Shown one piece after another: positions 35,369-45,382 of a stretch of DNA of 64,000 bases; position 1 is the stretch's first letter; each line of letters opens with the position of its first letter. Under the pieces are notes generated by a model that was not told where the DNA came from, did no database searches, and was given only the letters and a program-made list of their open reading frames with translations. A program made the position numbers and the translations under genes. Origin of the DNA: Stenotrophomonas koreensis (lineage in GTDB: Bacteria > Pseudomonadota > Gammaproteobacteria > Xanthomonadales > Xanthomonadaceae); assembly GCF_001431525.1 (NCBI RefSeq), contig NZ_LDJH01000011.1, forward strand, positions 124,001-188,000, read 5' to 3'.

Positions 35369-35662
35369 CATCGCGCGCAAGCGCGCTTACCACAGCAGCA
35401 AGCGCATCGCGGCGGGATCAGCGCCTGCAAAAGCGATAAGCATCGCGGCGAGCGCCGCTCCTACAGACAAAAGCGAAAGGCATGCCGCCTGTGTGGCAGT
35501 CAACTGTCTTGATCAATCGGCGAGGTTGATCGCCGATGTGGCAGTCAACTGTCTTGATAGGCAGGTCGTGACCTTGATTGTGTGGGAGCGGCCTTGGCCG
35601 CGATGCTTTTACCGTTGCCACAGACCTCAGCGGGCAACCGTCGCGGGCAAGCCCGCTCACAC
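35369..35662. repeat. Cluster of REP-like hairpins in a 640-bp gene-free gap
   Basis: The gap 35185-35822 holds no convincing gene. It contains several short hairpins with a common plan (a CATCGC or GTGGGAG flank plus a 6-bp GC stem with a 2-3 base loop): 35369-35393 (GCGCGC-AA-GCGCGC), 35441-35464 (GCGGCG-AG-CGCCGC), 35582-35606 (GCGGCC-TTG-GGCCGC type) and 35641-35662 (GCGGGC-AA-GCCCGC), in both orientations. The 25 bases 35582-35606 recur exactly, inverted, at 47313-47337. They look like REP elements moved by a RAYT transposase; no such transposase gene is in the window. Confidence 0.7.
35492..35558. repeat. Direct 22-bp repeat flanking a palindrome
   Basis: A 22-base word starting TGTGGCAGTCAACTG occurs exactly twice, at 35492-35513 and 35537-35558. 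Between them lies an inverted repeat, ATCGGCGA and TCGCCGAT, around seven bases. Both copies end CTTGAT. Origin unknown: it may be a duplicated insertion footprint, a dimeric protein site or a local duplication. Confidence 0.7.
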
Positions 35663-35822
35663 AACCGCCGGCCTGCATGGCTTTTGCAGCAGCGCTCTGG
35701 GTCGCGACAACCGCCACACCTGTGGCAGCGGACCCGGCCGCGACAAGCCCATCATCGGCCTGCCTGCACGCGCATCGCGCCATGCGGCGTTCCTGCGACG
35801 GCACAGATCAGGCGGGGCTGGA

Positions 35823-36281
35823 TCAATTTCCGTCAGGCCGCGGCGGAAGATCCGAGCACCGCTGCCAGGCACGGGTATACCGCTGCCCGGTTTGCTCATG
35901 CCAGACCAGAACGCCGTCAGCCAGTGACAGCCACAGTGGAAAGCTGCCGTCCTGCTCCAGGTCCGGCAAGGTGTCGATGCCCACTGACACCTCCAGCTGC
36001 CATTGCGTCGGGGAAACCTGGACGCTGCGTACGACCTGATGGATGTCGCCTTCACCATAGTCGGCCCAGTTGTGCAGCACGCGGTCATCAATCCACAGCG
36101 CACCGATCAGCACGCTGCCTTCGTGCTCCCAGGGATCACGGGCTTGCAGCAGACGCTGGCACTGGAGCTGCTCCGGGTCCTGCTGGAACCACACCCCGCG
36201 CAGCTCGGCCGGTGGCGGCTGCCACTGGGTATCGGCAGCGGCAACGGCAGCGAGCAACAACCAGCTGCCGATCATGCCCAT
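35823..36281 (-). CDS. Small secreted protein downstream of tamB
   Basis: 152 residues with a signal peptide (MGMIGSWLLLAAVAAADTQW). The rest is rich in Trp, Gln and Asp and is probably a beta-rich fold; two cysteines (CQRLL and RCSDL) could form a disulfide. No family recognised. Its start is 3 bp after the tamB stop and on the same strand, so it is likely co-transcribed with tamA-tamB and may act in the same envelope process. Opposite-strand frames here are longer but have no such context. Confidence 0.65.
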   Translation of the reverse strand: MGMIGSWLLLAAVAAADTQWQPPPAELRGVWFQQDPEQLQCQRLLQARDPWEHEGSVLIGALWIDDRVLHNWADYGEGDIHQVVRSVQVSPTQWQLEVSVGIDTLPDLEQDGSFPLWLSLADGVLVWHEQTGQRYTRAWQRCSDLPPRPDGN

Positions 36282-36284
36282 GGC

Positions 36285-39200
36285 CTATTTCTCCGTGCGC
36301 CAGTTCACCGAGCCGCGGTTTTCCACCGTGCTCGATTCCACTTCGATGTCAAAGCCCTTGCGCAGCAGGTACTTCAGGGTCAGCACCTGGCCGGCGCCGA
36401 TCATCGAAACGCCGTAGCCGACATACAGTTTGGGCGTGATGTACTTGCCCACCCCGAGCACTGCCCCGCCCAGCGCACGCGACTGGCTGACGCCGGCATC
36501 GTCAAAGCCGAGCCGGGCGCCGATCTGGCTGGCCAGAAAACCACTGCCGGCCGACAGCGCGGCCGAGGCGGCACTGACCTGGTCGACCTGGTCGGAAGAA
36601 GCCATCGACAGGCTGCGCCCGAGCACCAGGTAGGACAGTGCCTCGGACTGCGACATCGCCGGCTCGGACCAGATATCGACCTTGGGCTGCATCGCCCGGC
36701 CGCTGACCTGGATGCCGGCGGTGACCTCACCGATCTCGCGCCGGGCACGGATGGCGATGCGCGGGTCGGAGACCACGCCGTGGTTCCACAGCAGGCGGCC
36801 ATCGGTGATGGTCAGGTCCTGGCCATAGGCCTTGTACCGGCCACCGACCTCGAGCTGGCCATTGGCAGTCATCTCGCGGCCCGGGCGGGCCACCACCTGC
36901 AGGTCGCCGGCCAGCGTGCCCTTCAGGCCGAAACCGCTCATCGTGACCTTGTCGCCCAGGCGGATGGCCAGCTCCATGGCCAGTGGCGAGGACGGCCCGG
37001 CAGTCGGGTCCACCGGGTCAAGCACGACCACGTCATCGGAGGTGGAGGTACCGCGGTCCAGCCGCTCCAGGTCGATGCTGGCCTCGGGCACCTGCACGCT
37101 GCCGGTCAGTTTCATCGCCTGCTGGTCCAGGGTGAACTGCAGGTCCGGGTTGGCGATGATGCGCAGTTCCGGGGTGTTGGCCAGCAGCACCTGGTTGCCG
37201 GTGATGCGCAGCTGCAACGGCTGCTCCTGGCCAAACAGCGACAGCCCGCCATCCACCTGCAGCGCACCGGCACCGCCGGTTTTGACATTGGCGCGGATCC
37301 GCGCCGAACCATCAGGCTGGGCCACCAGCTCTCCGCTGCCCTCGCTCAGGTTCAGGCCCAGCGCCGGGAACTCACCGGCAAAGTTGCTCAACCGTGCCTC
37401 ACCGCCGATCTGCGGCTGGGCGCGTACCCCGCGCAGGCTGACATGGCCTTCGAGCAACCCGGTCGGGCGCACCAGGTCCGGCGAGAACAGCTCCAGCCAG
37501 TACAACCGCGACATGTTCAGGTAGATGTCGCCGACCAGTGGCGCATTGTCCGACCAGCCGGTGGCCACCCGCGCATCGACAAAGCCATCGCCGGCAAAGC
37601 CAATGCCGACATAGCCGTTGATCGCGCCGGGGGAAAGGTCGATCCGGGCATTGAAGTTGTCATAGCGCACCAGCTCGCCACGCGCGTTGTCGCCCAGGCG
37701 CACGCCGCCCTCGGGCGAGAGCAGCGTGAACTGGCCCACCAGCGCCTTGCCCTGCGGGCGCAGCCGGCCATCCAGGGTCAGCTCGCCGCGCAGGTGGGTG
37801 CGCCGGCCTTCATTGAGTGGCAACCACGGCTGGACCAGCGACAGCGGCAGCGCATCGCCACTGAACTGGACCCCGTTGTTGGGCCAGTCCGCGCTGGCAC
37901 ACAGGGCGCCACCGGTGGCCGCGCCCAGGCACAGGTCGCCGACCCGGATACGGCTGCCGTCGACGCGGAAGGCGACCGGTGCACGCAGGGCCCAGGCCGC
38001 GCCCTTGGCCGGGTCGAGCTGCAGGGCCTGCAGGCCGCCGGCCCAGCCGGTGCTGGTCTGGCCGACATTCCCCTGCAACGCCAGTTGGCCCAGTTCATTG
38101 CCGGCCGTGCCGGCGAGCGCCAGCTGCTGCAGATTGCCGCTGGCGGTGAGCTGCACGTTGTCCAGCGCCATGCCGGCCTGCAGCTGGCTGGCCTGCAGGG
38201 CGAGCTGCCCCTGCCGCCCGCGCCACGGCAGTTCACCGACGAGGCTGACGCTGTCGGCCTGGTAATCGCCCCAGCGCAGGCCGGAGCCGCGCAGGTCGGC
38301 GGTGATGTCCGGGCTGTCGCTACGCCCACGCAAGGCCAGCGAGCCGGCCAGGCTGCCGCTGCTGCCCGGCAGCAGGTCATCCAGCTGCAGCGGCTGCAGT
38401 TGCGCCTGCACATCCAGCTGGCTGCCGACCTTGCCCTGGGCACTGACCTGGCTGTTGCCCAGGGCAAGCTCCAGCTTGCCTTCGGCCTGTTCGCCCAGCA
38501 GCTGCACGCTGGCACTGGCCTGCAGCGGCCGGCCACGCAGCTGGCCCTGCAGGCGCGGGATGTCCACGCTGGCCTGCAGCGGGCCGGCCTGCGCGGCCGG
38601 GTCGGCCGGATCGGCAGGCGCCTGCCGGGCACCGCTGGAAAGCACCTGGCCGGATAGACGGCCATCCCAGCCGGGCAGGAAGTAGCCCGGGTCAAAACCA
38701 TCCAGGCTGGCACGGGCCTCCCAGGCCAGTGCCGGCTCCCAGCCCAGCCTGCCCTCGACGCTGGCCTTGCCACCGGGGGTGGTGGCGACCAGTTCATGGA
38801 TGAAGGCTGCGCGTTGGTTGCCGCGGATATCCAGCTTCAACGCGGCCTGCTGCTGTTCGCGTGCAATATCGGCCAGCCCATTGACCGCCCAGGCCTGCGC
38901 GGTGCCAGCCACGCCAAGCAGGGCCTGGCGCAGGAACACCGGCACCGGCGCGGCATCGCCCTCGGCTTCCGGGGTCCAGCTCAGGCCCTCCAGCGCCAGT
39001 GACAACCGGAACGCCGGGTTGGCGCTGTCGCTGAAATCGGCCGTGCCACGCGCACCGATGGTGCCGCCAAAGGCCTGCACCACCAGCGGCGCCACCGTCA
39101 GCACCTGGTTTTCGATGGCGATGTTGGACGGCACCAGCACGATGTCCTGTTCGCCCTGCTGCACCCGGCCGCGGACGCGGGCCTGGCCCCCCTGGCCGCG

Positions 39201-40142
39201 GGCGGCCAGCTGCAGCGACAGCGGCGCGGTTTCGGCCGCGCCGGGAATCCAGTGGCCCAGCTCCAGCCCCTCGCCACGGGCAAAGGCCCGCCAGCGCGGC
39301 TGCTGCCGCCCTTCCAGGATCAGCATTGCGTGCACCGGCTGCGGCGCGTGCCCGGCCAGGGCCACCTCCATCCGGTCCAGGTCACCACGCACGGCCAGCC
39401 CGAGCCGGGCCTGGCCCCCGGCCGGCATCGGCAGCAGCGCGCGCGCGACCAGCTCGGTGGCGTAGTCATTGCGCGGGGTGTAATGCCCGTCCAGCAGCAG
39501 GTCGCCCTGGTCGGTATTGGCCTTCAAGGCCGTGGCCCGCAGCTCGCCATCGGCCAGGGTCAGCCCGCCGCGCAGCTTGTGCAGCACCAGCAGCGGCTCG
39601 CCCAGCCGGGTGATGGCCAGGTTGTCCACTGCGATGGTGTCGGCCTGGATCGACAGCGGCAGCTCCAGGCTGGGCAGCACATCGGGCCAGCGCGGCAACT
39701 GGAACGGCTCGTCACTGGGCGGGCCCAGCTCCAGCGTGGCATCGCGCAGCTGCAGTGCATCCAGCCGCAGCTTGCGCCCGAGCAGCGGGCGGATGTCCGG
39801 GTCCAGGTAGGCCTTGGCCGCGCGCAGCTGCACACCGTCGTAGCGGAACTCCAGGTCATGCAGGGTCAACGGCCCGGCCACCGGGCCTTCCACCGCCGAC
39901 CAGCTCAGGCTGGCCCCGGCCGGCAGCCGTGCCTGCAGCTGCGCCAGCAGCACATCGCGCCCGGCCAGGGTCTGCAGCAGCCAGTAGCCGGCGATCAGCA
40001 CCACCAGCAGCAGGGAGGCCACACCGATGCCGGTGCCGATGGCCGCCTTGCGCAGGCGGGCGCGCCGCCGCGCCTTCAGCTCGGCCAGGCGCTCGGCGCG
40101 CTCGGCTGCGCTCATTTCCGTGATCGGCTTGGCCGGGCTCAC
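36285..40142 (-). CDS. tamB: TamB, translocation and assembly module inner-membrane component
   Basis: 1285 residues. After a basic cytoplasmic stretch (ARRRARLRKAA) a single membrane helix (GVASLLLVVLIAGYWLLQTL) anchors it. A very long beta-helical periplasmic body follows, and the last 350 residues are the DUF490/TamB C-terminal domain (DLTITDGRLLWNHGVVSDP; GVGKYITPKLYVGYGVSM). TamB-like AsmA proteins span the periplasm and are implicated in outer-membrane protein assembly and in phospholipid transfer. The start is GTG in a GTGA overlap with the tamA stop; an ATG nine codons further in is possible. Confidence 0.93.
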   Translation of the reverse strand: MSPAKPITEMSAAERAERLAELKARRRARLRKAAIGTGIGVASLLLVVLIAGYWLLQTLAGRDVLLAQLQARLPAGASLSWSAVEGPVAGPLTLHDLEFRYDGVQLRAAKAYLDPDIRPLLGRKLRLDALQLRDATLELGPPSDEPFQLPRWPDVLPSLELPLSIQADTIAVDNLAITRLGEPLLVLHKLRGGLTLADGELRATALKANTDQGDLLLDGHYTPRNDYATELVARALLPMPAGGQARLGLAVRGDLDRMEVALAGHAPQPVHAMLILEGRQQPRWRAFARGEGLELGHWIPGAAETAPLSLQLAARGQGGQARVRGRVQQGEQDIVLVPSNIAIENQVLTVAPLVVQAFGGTIGARGTADFSDSANPAFRLSLALEGLSWTPEAEGDAAPVPVFLRQALLGVAGTAQAWAVNGLADIAREQQQAALKLDIRGNQRAAFIHELVATTPGGKASVEGRLGWEPALAWEARASLDGFDPGYFLPGWDGRLSGQVLSSGARQAPADPADPAAQAGPLQASVDIPRLQGQLRGRPLQASASVQLLGEQAEGKLELALGNSQVSAQGKVGSQLDVQAQLQPLQLDDLLPGSSGSLAGSLALRGRSDSPDITADLRGSGLRWGDYQADSVSLVGELPWRGRQGQLALQASQLQAGMALDNVQLTASGNLQQLALAGTAGNELGQLALQGNVGQTSTGWAGGLQALQLDPAKGAAWALRAPVAFRVDGSRIRVGDLCLGAATGGALCASADWPNNGVQFSGDALPLSLVQPWLPLNEGRRTHLRGELTLDGRLRPQGKALVGQFTLLSPEGGVRLGDNARGELVRYDNFNARIDLSPGAINGYVGIGFAGDGFVDARVATGWSDNAPLVGDIYLNMSRLYWLELFSPDLVRPTGLLEGHVSLRGVRAQPQIGGEARLSNFAGEFPALGLNLSEGSGELVAQPDGSARIRANVKTGGAGALQVDGGLSLFGQEQPLQLRITGNQVLLANTPELRIIANPDLQFTLDQQAMKLTGSVQVPEASIDLERLDRGTSTSDDVVVLDPVDPTAGPSSPLAMELAIRLGDKVTMSGFGLKGTLAGDLQVVARPGREMTANGQLEVGGRYKAYGQDLTITDGRLLWNHGVVSDPRIAIRARREIGEVTAGIQVSGRAMQPKVDIWSEPAMSQSEALSYLVLGRSLSMASSDQVDQVSAASAALSAGSGFLASQIGARLGFDDAGVSQSRALGGAVLGVGKYITPKLYVGYGVSMIGAGQVLTLKYLLRKGFDIEVESSTVENRGSVNWRTEK

Positions 40143-41926
40143 AGGTCCGCTCCGATGTTCAGGTACAGCTGGAACGAGGAATCGGGCGTATCCAGGCCAT
40201 GGGCCACATCCACCCGCACCGGCCCGACCGGGGATTTCCAGCGCAGGCCCAGGCCGATGCCGGTCTTCAGCGCGATGGTGTTGTCAAACGCACTGCCGGT
40301 ATCGACAAACGCGGCCACGCCCCACGGGCTGCCGGCAAAGTAGTGCTCGTACTCGGCACTGGCCACCAGCACGTTCTTGGCACCGAGCGCATAGCGGTCC
40401 GGTGCCGGCGTGCGCGGGCCGACCTCGCGGAAGGCATAGCCGCGGATGGAGCGGTCACCGCCGGCGAAATAACGCAGGCTCGGCGGGATCGCCAGCACGT
40501 CGCTGGTCCAGGTCGAGCCGGCCTCGACCCGGGCGATCAGGCGGTTGTTGTTGCCCACCGGCAGGTAGGCGCGGGCAACCGCATGGGCCTGCAGGAAGCT
40601 GGTATCCGAACCGGCACCGCCGATGCCGGCGCGCACGCTGGCCGAGCCGCTGTAACCGCGGCGCGGGAACAGGCGGTCATCAACCGCGACATAGTCGGCC
40701 GTGAGCTGCGGGTAGAACAGGTTGGCGCTTTCGTACTGCGCCCCGTCGTAACCGGCACCGGAGCTGTAGCGCCAGCGCTCATGCAGCGCATTGAGCGAGG
40801 CCACCACGGTGAGGTTTTCCGAGACTTCGCCGCTGCGGCTGGCGATGAGCTTGTAGTTGCGCAGGTCGATGTAGTCGGTCTGCTCGTCATAGGCCGAGGC
40901 GGTGACCGCATACCAGCCATCGAGCCAGCGGAAGGCCGGCACGCGGTAGCTGGTCAGGAAGCTCTTGCGTTTCTGCGCATAGTCCAGCTGCGTGTTGAGC
41001 TTGTGGCCGCGGCGGTTGACGTAGCGCCGCTCGATCCCGCCCCGCACACCGGCGCCACTTTCCGAGCCGTAGCTGACACCGGCGGTGTAGATCGTGCGCT
41101 TGGCCAGGGTCAGGGTGACATCCACCGGCACCTCGCCGCTGTCCCAGCCCTGTTCCGGCCGCGGCTGGATGTCGATCACGCTGAAGTAGTCCAGCTTGGT
41201 CAGCGATTCACGCAGCCGGTCCAGCTTGCCTTCGTGCCAGTAACTGCCCTGCTCCCAGTACACCAGCGGTGCGAACAGGTCATCACGGAAATAGTCCTGG
41301 TGGAAACGCACTTCGCCGATGTTGTAGCGCAGGCCCGAATCCCAGCTCAGGTCGATGTCGGCGGCGTTTTCGGCGCGCGTCACCGAGACCTGGCGCTGCA
41401 GGAAATCGGCGTCGAAATACCCGCGCTCGGTCAGCCGGCGGGTGATGGTGACCTTGCTCGCCTCGTAGGTGCTGTGGTCAAACGGCTGCCCGCGGCGCGG
41501 CGCGAAGGCCTGCAGGTCACGCTGCAGGTACAGGTCATCGCTGCCCGGGCCCTCGATGGCGATGTTCTCGCGGCGCACGCGCACCGGCTCGCCCTTGTCG
41601 ACCTGGATCTGCACCTGCACGCGGTCATCGCTGCGCTGCGGCTGGACCTGGATCACCGGGTTGTAATAGCCGAACGGTTCCAGTGCCTGGCGGGTCTGTC
41701 GCTCGGCCTGGCCCAGCAGGTATTCCAGCCGGGATTCGCCCTGTTCCTTGCCGATCACCTGGTACAGCGACAGCGACACCTCGATGTTTTCGATGATCTC
41801 GGCATCGTCATCCTTGTCCAGTCCCTGGATGTTGACTTTTTCAATCGTGCCCCGCGCCCACGCGGGCAAGGACAGGCCACTGAGCACGAGCGCGGAGAGG
41901 AGAACGACAAATCGATAAGGCTGCAT
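40139..41926 (-). CDS. tamA: TamA, BamA-family outer-membrane assembly factor
   Basis: 595 residues with a signal peptide (MQPYRFVVLLSALVLSGLSLPAWA). Three POTRA-like repeats run to about residue 270 (IEKVNIQGLDKDDDAEI; EGPGSDDLYLQRDLQAF; YNIGEVRFHQDYF), followed by the 16-strand barrel domain with the L6-type motif RYFAGGDRSIRGYAFREVGPR and the terminal GPVRVDVAHGLD. TamA inserts proteins such as autotransporters into the outer membrane together with TamB. GTGA overlap with tamB shows translational coupling. The upstream gap to glyS is 153 bp. Confidence 0.93.
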   Translation of the reverse strand: MQPYRFVVLLSALVLSGLSLPAWARGTIEKVNIQGLDKDDDAEIIENIEVSLSLYQVIGKEQGESRLEYLLGQAERQTRQALEPFGYYNPVIQVQPQRSDDRVQVQIQVDKGEPVRVRRENIAIEGPGSDDLYLQRDLQAFAPRRGQPFDHSTYEASKVTITRRLTERGYFDADFLQRQVSVTRAENAADIDLSWDSGLRYNIGEVRFHQDYFRDDLFAPLVYWEQGSYWHEGKLDRLRESLTKLDYFSVIDIQPRPEQGWDSGEVPVDVTLTLAKRTIYTAGVSYGSESGAGVRGGIERRYVNRRGHKLNTQLDYAQKRKSFLTSYRVPAFRWLDGWYAVTASAYDEQTDYIDLRNYKLIASRSGEVSENLTVVASLNALHERWRYSSGAGYDGAQYESANLFYPQLTADYVAVDDRLFPRRGYSGSASVRAGIGGAGSDTSFLQAHAVARAYLPVGNNNRLIARVEAGSTWTSDVLAIPPSLRYFAGGDRSIRGYAFREVGPRTPAPDRYALGAKNVLVASAEYEHYFAGSPWGVAAFVDTGSAFDNTIALKTGIGLGLRWKSPVGPVRVDVAHGLDTPDSSFQLYLNIGADL

Positions 41927-42030
41927 CGGTCCAGCATAACCGGGGCGACAGGGCAGACAAAATGCCGGAGTTGCGGGCCAGACAAGGTGAAGACTGCGTC
42001 ACGAAAACGACCGCGGCCCGGATACACCAA

Positions 42031-42048
42031 GGCCCGCCGAAGCGGGCC
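42031..42048 (-). terminator. Terminator-like hairpin after glyS with UUCG loop
   Basis: On the minus strand GGCCCGC and GCGGGCC pair around TTCG (the cUUCGg tetraloop), 31 bases after the glyS stop. The stem is strong, but the following sequence has few T, so it may stop transcription only partly or with Rho. Confidence 0.55.
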
Positions 42049-42079
42049 CTGATGCAGCGGGAAAACGCCGGCAGCGGGA

Positions 42080-44155
42080 TCAGCTGGACAGGTGCTCGAT
42101 CGCCGCGACCGCACCCAGGCGGCCACCCAGCTGCTTGAGCAGGGCCAGGCGGTTGGCACGCAGCGCCGGGTCCTCGGCATTGACCATGACGCCGTCGAAG
42201 AACGCATCGACCTGCGGCCGCAGCCCGGCCAGGCGGGTCAGCACGGCCACGTAGTCCTTGGACTCCAGTGCCGGGGTGGTCTGCGCAATGGCCGCGGCAA
42301 CCGCCTCGGCCAGCGCGCTTTCGGCCGGCTCGGCGAGCAGGGCGGCATCGACGCTGTCCGGGATCACCACGTCCTCGGCCTTGCGCAGGATGTTGCCGAT
42401 GCGCTTGTTGGCTGCCGCCAGCGCGGCGGCCTCGGGCAGCGCGGCAAAGATGCCGATGGCATCGATGCGACGGTCAAAGTCATACAGCGAAGCCGGCTTG
42501 CGCTCGGCCACCGCATTGAACTGGGTGGCCGGCACGCCGCGGTCGGCGTAGTAGCCCTTCAGGCGGTCGGTGATGAAGTCGGCCAGCTCGGCCACATCGG
42601 CCTGCACGCCCTTGTCGGCCAGGCCGGCATTGGCCGCGGCCAGCAGCGCGCCCAGGTCCAGGTCAAACCCGGATTCGATCAACGTACGCGCCAGGCCCAG
42701 CGCATTGCGGCGCAGCGCGAACGGGTCCTTGTTGCCGGTCGGCTTCAGCCCGGCGGCAAAGCCACCGGCCAGGGTGTCGGCGCGTTCGGCAATGGCCAGC
42801 ACCTTGCCCAGCGCGGAGGCGGCGATGTCATCGGCGGCGAAGCGCGGCTGGTACGCCTCATCAATGGCCAGCGCGACATCCGCATCCTCGCCAGCGGCCA
42901 CGGCGTAGTGACGCCCGGCAATGCCCTGCAGCTCGGGGAACTCACCGACCATGTAGGACTGCAGGTCATTCTTGGCCAGCTGCGCGGCACGCTGCGCCTT
43001 GGCGGCATCGACACCGACCTGCGGTGCGATCACCGCCGCCAGTGCGGCGACGCGGGCGACCTTGTCGGCCACGGTGCCCAGCTTGGCCTGGTAGGTCACG
43101 CTGGACAGGCCGGCGCCCATCGCTTCCAGGCCCTGCTTGAGGTCTTCGTCGAAGAAGAACTTGGCATCGGCAAAACGCGGACGGATCACCCGCTCGTAGC
43201 CCTTGGCCACCTCGGCCACGTCCCTGGATTCGATGTTGGCGATGCCGATGAACTGCTCGGTCAGACGGCCTTCGCCGTCCAGCACCGGGAAGAACTTCTG
43301 GTTGATCTCCATGGTCTCGATCAACGCTTCCTGCGGCACGGCCAGGAATTCGCGCTCGAAGCGGCACAGCACCGGAGCCGGCCATTCGCACAGGTGCACC
43401 ACCTGGCCCAGGTTGTCTTCGGTGATGCGCGCCACGCCACCGGCAGCGGCGGCGGTGTCGTTGACCTGGGCGACGATGCGCTCACGGCGCAGGTCCACAT
43501 CGACCAGCACCTTGGCACCGGCCAGCGCCTCGACGTACTCGGCCGCGTCGCTGATCCAGACCTGCTTGTCGTGCATGAAGCGGTGGCCGCGGCTGAAGCG
43601 GTCACTGCTCAGGCCCAGCAGCTGCACCGGCACGATGTCCTTGCCGTGCAGCACCACCAGCCAGTGCACCGGGCGGGCAAAGGCATGGGTGTGGGCGCCC
43701 CAGCGCATCGGCTTGGGGATCGGCATGGCGGCAATCGCCTCGGCGATCACCTCCGGCAGCAGGTCGGCCGTGGCAGCACCGGGCTTGGTGCTGCGGGCGA
43801 CAAAACGCTCGCCCTTGGCGTCGGTGGTGCGCTCCAGTGCGGTCCACTCCACACCGGCCTTGGCGGCAAAGCCGGCCAGCGCCTTGGTCGGGTTGCCGTC
43901 GGCATCCAGACCGATGTTCAGGTACGGGCCGAGCACTTCGGAGTGCTGTTCCGGCTGCTGGGCACCCACGCCCGGCAGCAGGACGGCCAGGCGGCGCGGG
44001 GTGGACAGCGGCTTGGCAGCGCCACGCTCGACGGCGACACCGCGCTTTTCCAGACCACCGACGATGCCGTCGAAGAAGGCCTGCGACAGGCCCGGCAGCG
44101 CCTTGACCGGCAGCTCTTCCACGCCCAGTTCGATCAGAAGCGGCTTCATGCTCAT
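42080..44155 (-). CDS. glyS: Glycine-tRNA ligase beta subunit
   Basis: 691 residues, normal for the bacterial beta subunit. It opens [20 protein letters not shown], the near-universal GlyS start, and has [40 protein letters not shown] in the core, and the anticodon-binding C-terminal region ([21 protein letters not shown]). With GlyQ it forms the alpha2-beta2 enzyme that charges tRNA-Gly. The ATG overlaps the glyQ stop by four bases. Confidence 0.97.
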   Translation of the reverse strand: MSMKPLLIELGVEELPVKALPGLSQAFFDGIVGGLEKRGVAVERGAAKPLSTPRRLAVLLPGVGAQQPEQHSEVLGPYLNIGLDADGNPTKALAGFAAKAGVEWTALERTTDAKGERFVARSTKPGAATADLLPEVIAEAIAAMPIPKPMRWGAHTHAFARPVHWLVVLHGKDIVPVQLLGLSSDRFSRGHRFMHDKQVWISDAAEYVEALAGAKVLVDVDLRRERIVAQVNDTAAAAGGVARITEDNLGQVVHLCEWPAPVLCRFEREFLAVPQEALIETMEINQKFFPVLDGEGRLTEQFIGIANIESRDVAEVAKGYERVIRPRFADAKFFFDEDLKQGLEAMGAGLSSVTYQAKLGTVADKVARVAALAAVIAPQVGVDAAKAQRAAQLAKNDLQSYMVGEFPELQGIAGRHYAVAAGEDADVALAIDEAYQPRFAADDIAASALGKVLAIAERADTLAGGFAAGLKPTGNKDPFALRRNALGLARTLIESGFDLDLGALLAAANAGLADKGVQADVAELADFITDRLKGYYADRGVPATQFNAVAERKPASLYDFDRRIDAIGIFAALPEAAALAAANKRIGNILRKAEDVVIPDSVDAALLAEPAESALAEAVAAAIAQTTPALESKDYVAVLTRLAGLRPQVDAFFDGVMVNAEDPALRANRLALLKQLGGRLGAVAAIEHLSS

Positions 44156-45063
44156 GCCTGCACCTCCTTGGCTGCAACGGCTTCGATGCGCTTGGCCTCG
44201 TACAGCTTGGCCACGGCCATCGCCAGGGTGCGCACGCGCAGGATGTAACGCTGACGCTCGGTCACCGAGATCGCCCGGCGGGCGTCGAGCAGGTTGAACG
44301 AATGCGATGCCTTGGTGACCTGCTCGTAGGCCGGCAGCGGCAGCCCGGCTTCGATCAGCTTCTGGGCTTCCTTCTCGCAGGCGTCGAAGCGGTGGAACAT
44401 TTCCTCCACGTCGGCGTACTCGAAGTTGTAGGTGCTCTGCTCCACCTCGTTCTGGTGGTAGACATCGCCATAGCTGACCGGGCTGCCGTCCGGGCCATAG
44501 GTCCAGATCAGGTCATAGACGTTGTCACAGTTCTGCAGGTACATGCACAGGCGTTCCAGACCGTAGGTGATCTCGCCCAGCACCGGCTTGCACTCCAGGC
44601 CACCGGCCTGCTGGAAGTAGGTGAACTGGGTCACCTCCATGCCGTTGAGCCAGACTTCCCAGCCCAGGCCCCAGGCACCCAGGGTCGGCGATTCCCAGTT
44701 GTCCTCGACAAAGCGCAGGTCGTGCACCAGCGGGTCGATGCCCAGCGCCTTGAGCGAATCCAGGTACAGCTGCTGGATGTTGTCCGGGCTCGGCTTCATC
44801 GCCACCTGGTACTGGTAGTAGCGCTGCAGGCGGTTGGGGTTCTCGCCGTAGCGGCCGTCGGTCGGGCGGCGCGATGGCTGCACGTAGGCGGCGTTCCAGC
44901 TTTCCGGGCCGATCGAGCGCAGGAAGGTGGCCGGGTGGAAGGTCCCCGCGCCCACTTCCAGGTCCAGCGGCTGGATCAGCACGCAGCCCTGTTGTGCCCA
45001 GAATTCATTGAGGGTCTGGATCAGGCCCTGAAAGGTGATCGGTACGCGGGAAGTGACGGACAT
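44152..45063 (-). CDS. glyQ: Glycine-tRNA ligase alpha subunit
   Basis: 303 residues from ATG 45063 ([22 protein letters not shown]). The class II catalytic blocks are [39 protein letters not shown] and [24 protein letters not shown] sequence. It holds the active site for glycyl-adenylate formation. The frame stays open upstream but conservation begins here. The gene is the first of the glyQ-glyS pair and divergent from a GATase gene. Confidence 0.97.
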   Translation of the reverse strand: MSVTSRVPITFQGLIQTLNEFWAQQGCVLIQPLDLEVGAGTFHPATFLRSIGPESWNAAYVQPSRRPTDGRYGENPNRLQRYYQYQVAMKPSPDNIQQLYLDSLKALGIDPLVHDLRFVEDNWESPTLGAWGLGWEVWLNGMEVTQFTYFQQAGGLECKPVLGEITYGLERLCMYLQNCDNVYDLIWTYGPDGSPVSYGDVYHQNEVEQSTYNFEYADVEEMFHRFDACEKEAQKLIEAGLPLPAYEQVTKASHSFNLLDARRAISVTERQRYILRVRTLAMAVAKLYEAKRIEAVAAKEVQA

Positions 45064-45382
45064 CGGCCGGCTTGTCTGTTCTTGGGGATTGCGCAGTATA
45101 GCGCCGCCCCGCGCCGGAGCCTTTGCCGCGCAGGCCATGGCTGCGGCAGCTGGCAGCGCGGGCGGCGGCTGATCACCAAACCGCATCAGGCCATGCGCTG
45201 GCGCTATCAGGCACGGCCCGGTCGACCGCCGCCAGGCCTTGGCCAGCAAGGCTTTGCGCAGCGGCCGGCGGTCGCGCGCAATCGCCGCCAGCCCAGGCCG
45301 CCCGCGTCTGGGCGCAGAGCGGCCTTGCGTGCCCGGTGCCAAGCCGGCACAACGTGGGGGTCACTTGCCGATTGCCCGCCCC
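45064..45382. other. Divergent 319-bp spacer between glyQ and a GATase gene
   Basis: No gene is supported here. On the minus strand a TATACT hexamer at 45095-45100 is a fair -10 box for glyQ, about 35 bases before its ATG; no convincing -35 is visible. The rest is very GC-rich with open frames typical of high-GC DNA and no motif that I recognise. No T-box-like leader is seen. Confidence 0.4.

Noticed and set aside
36003..38657. Long plus-strand open frame opposite tamB (884 codons)
   Set aside because: A shadow of high GC codon use on the other strand. It is Gln/Arg/His-rich with no domain, while tamB on the minus strand has clear domains and context.
42092..44248. Long plus-strand open frame opposite glyS
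   Set aside because: Same cause; glyS is unmistakable on the minus strand.
45064..45382. T-box or glycine riboswitch upstream of glyQ
   Set aside because: No conserved T-box or glycine-aptamer core was seen; such leaders are not expected on glyQ in this group.
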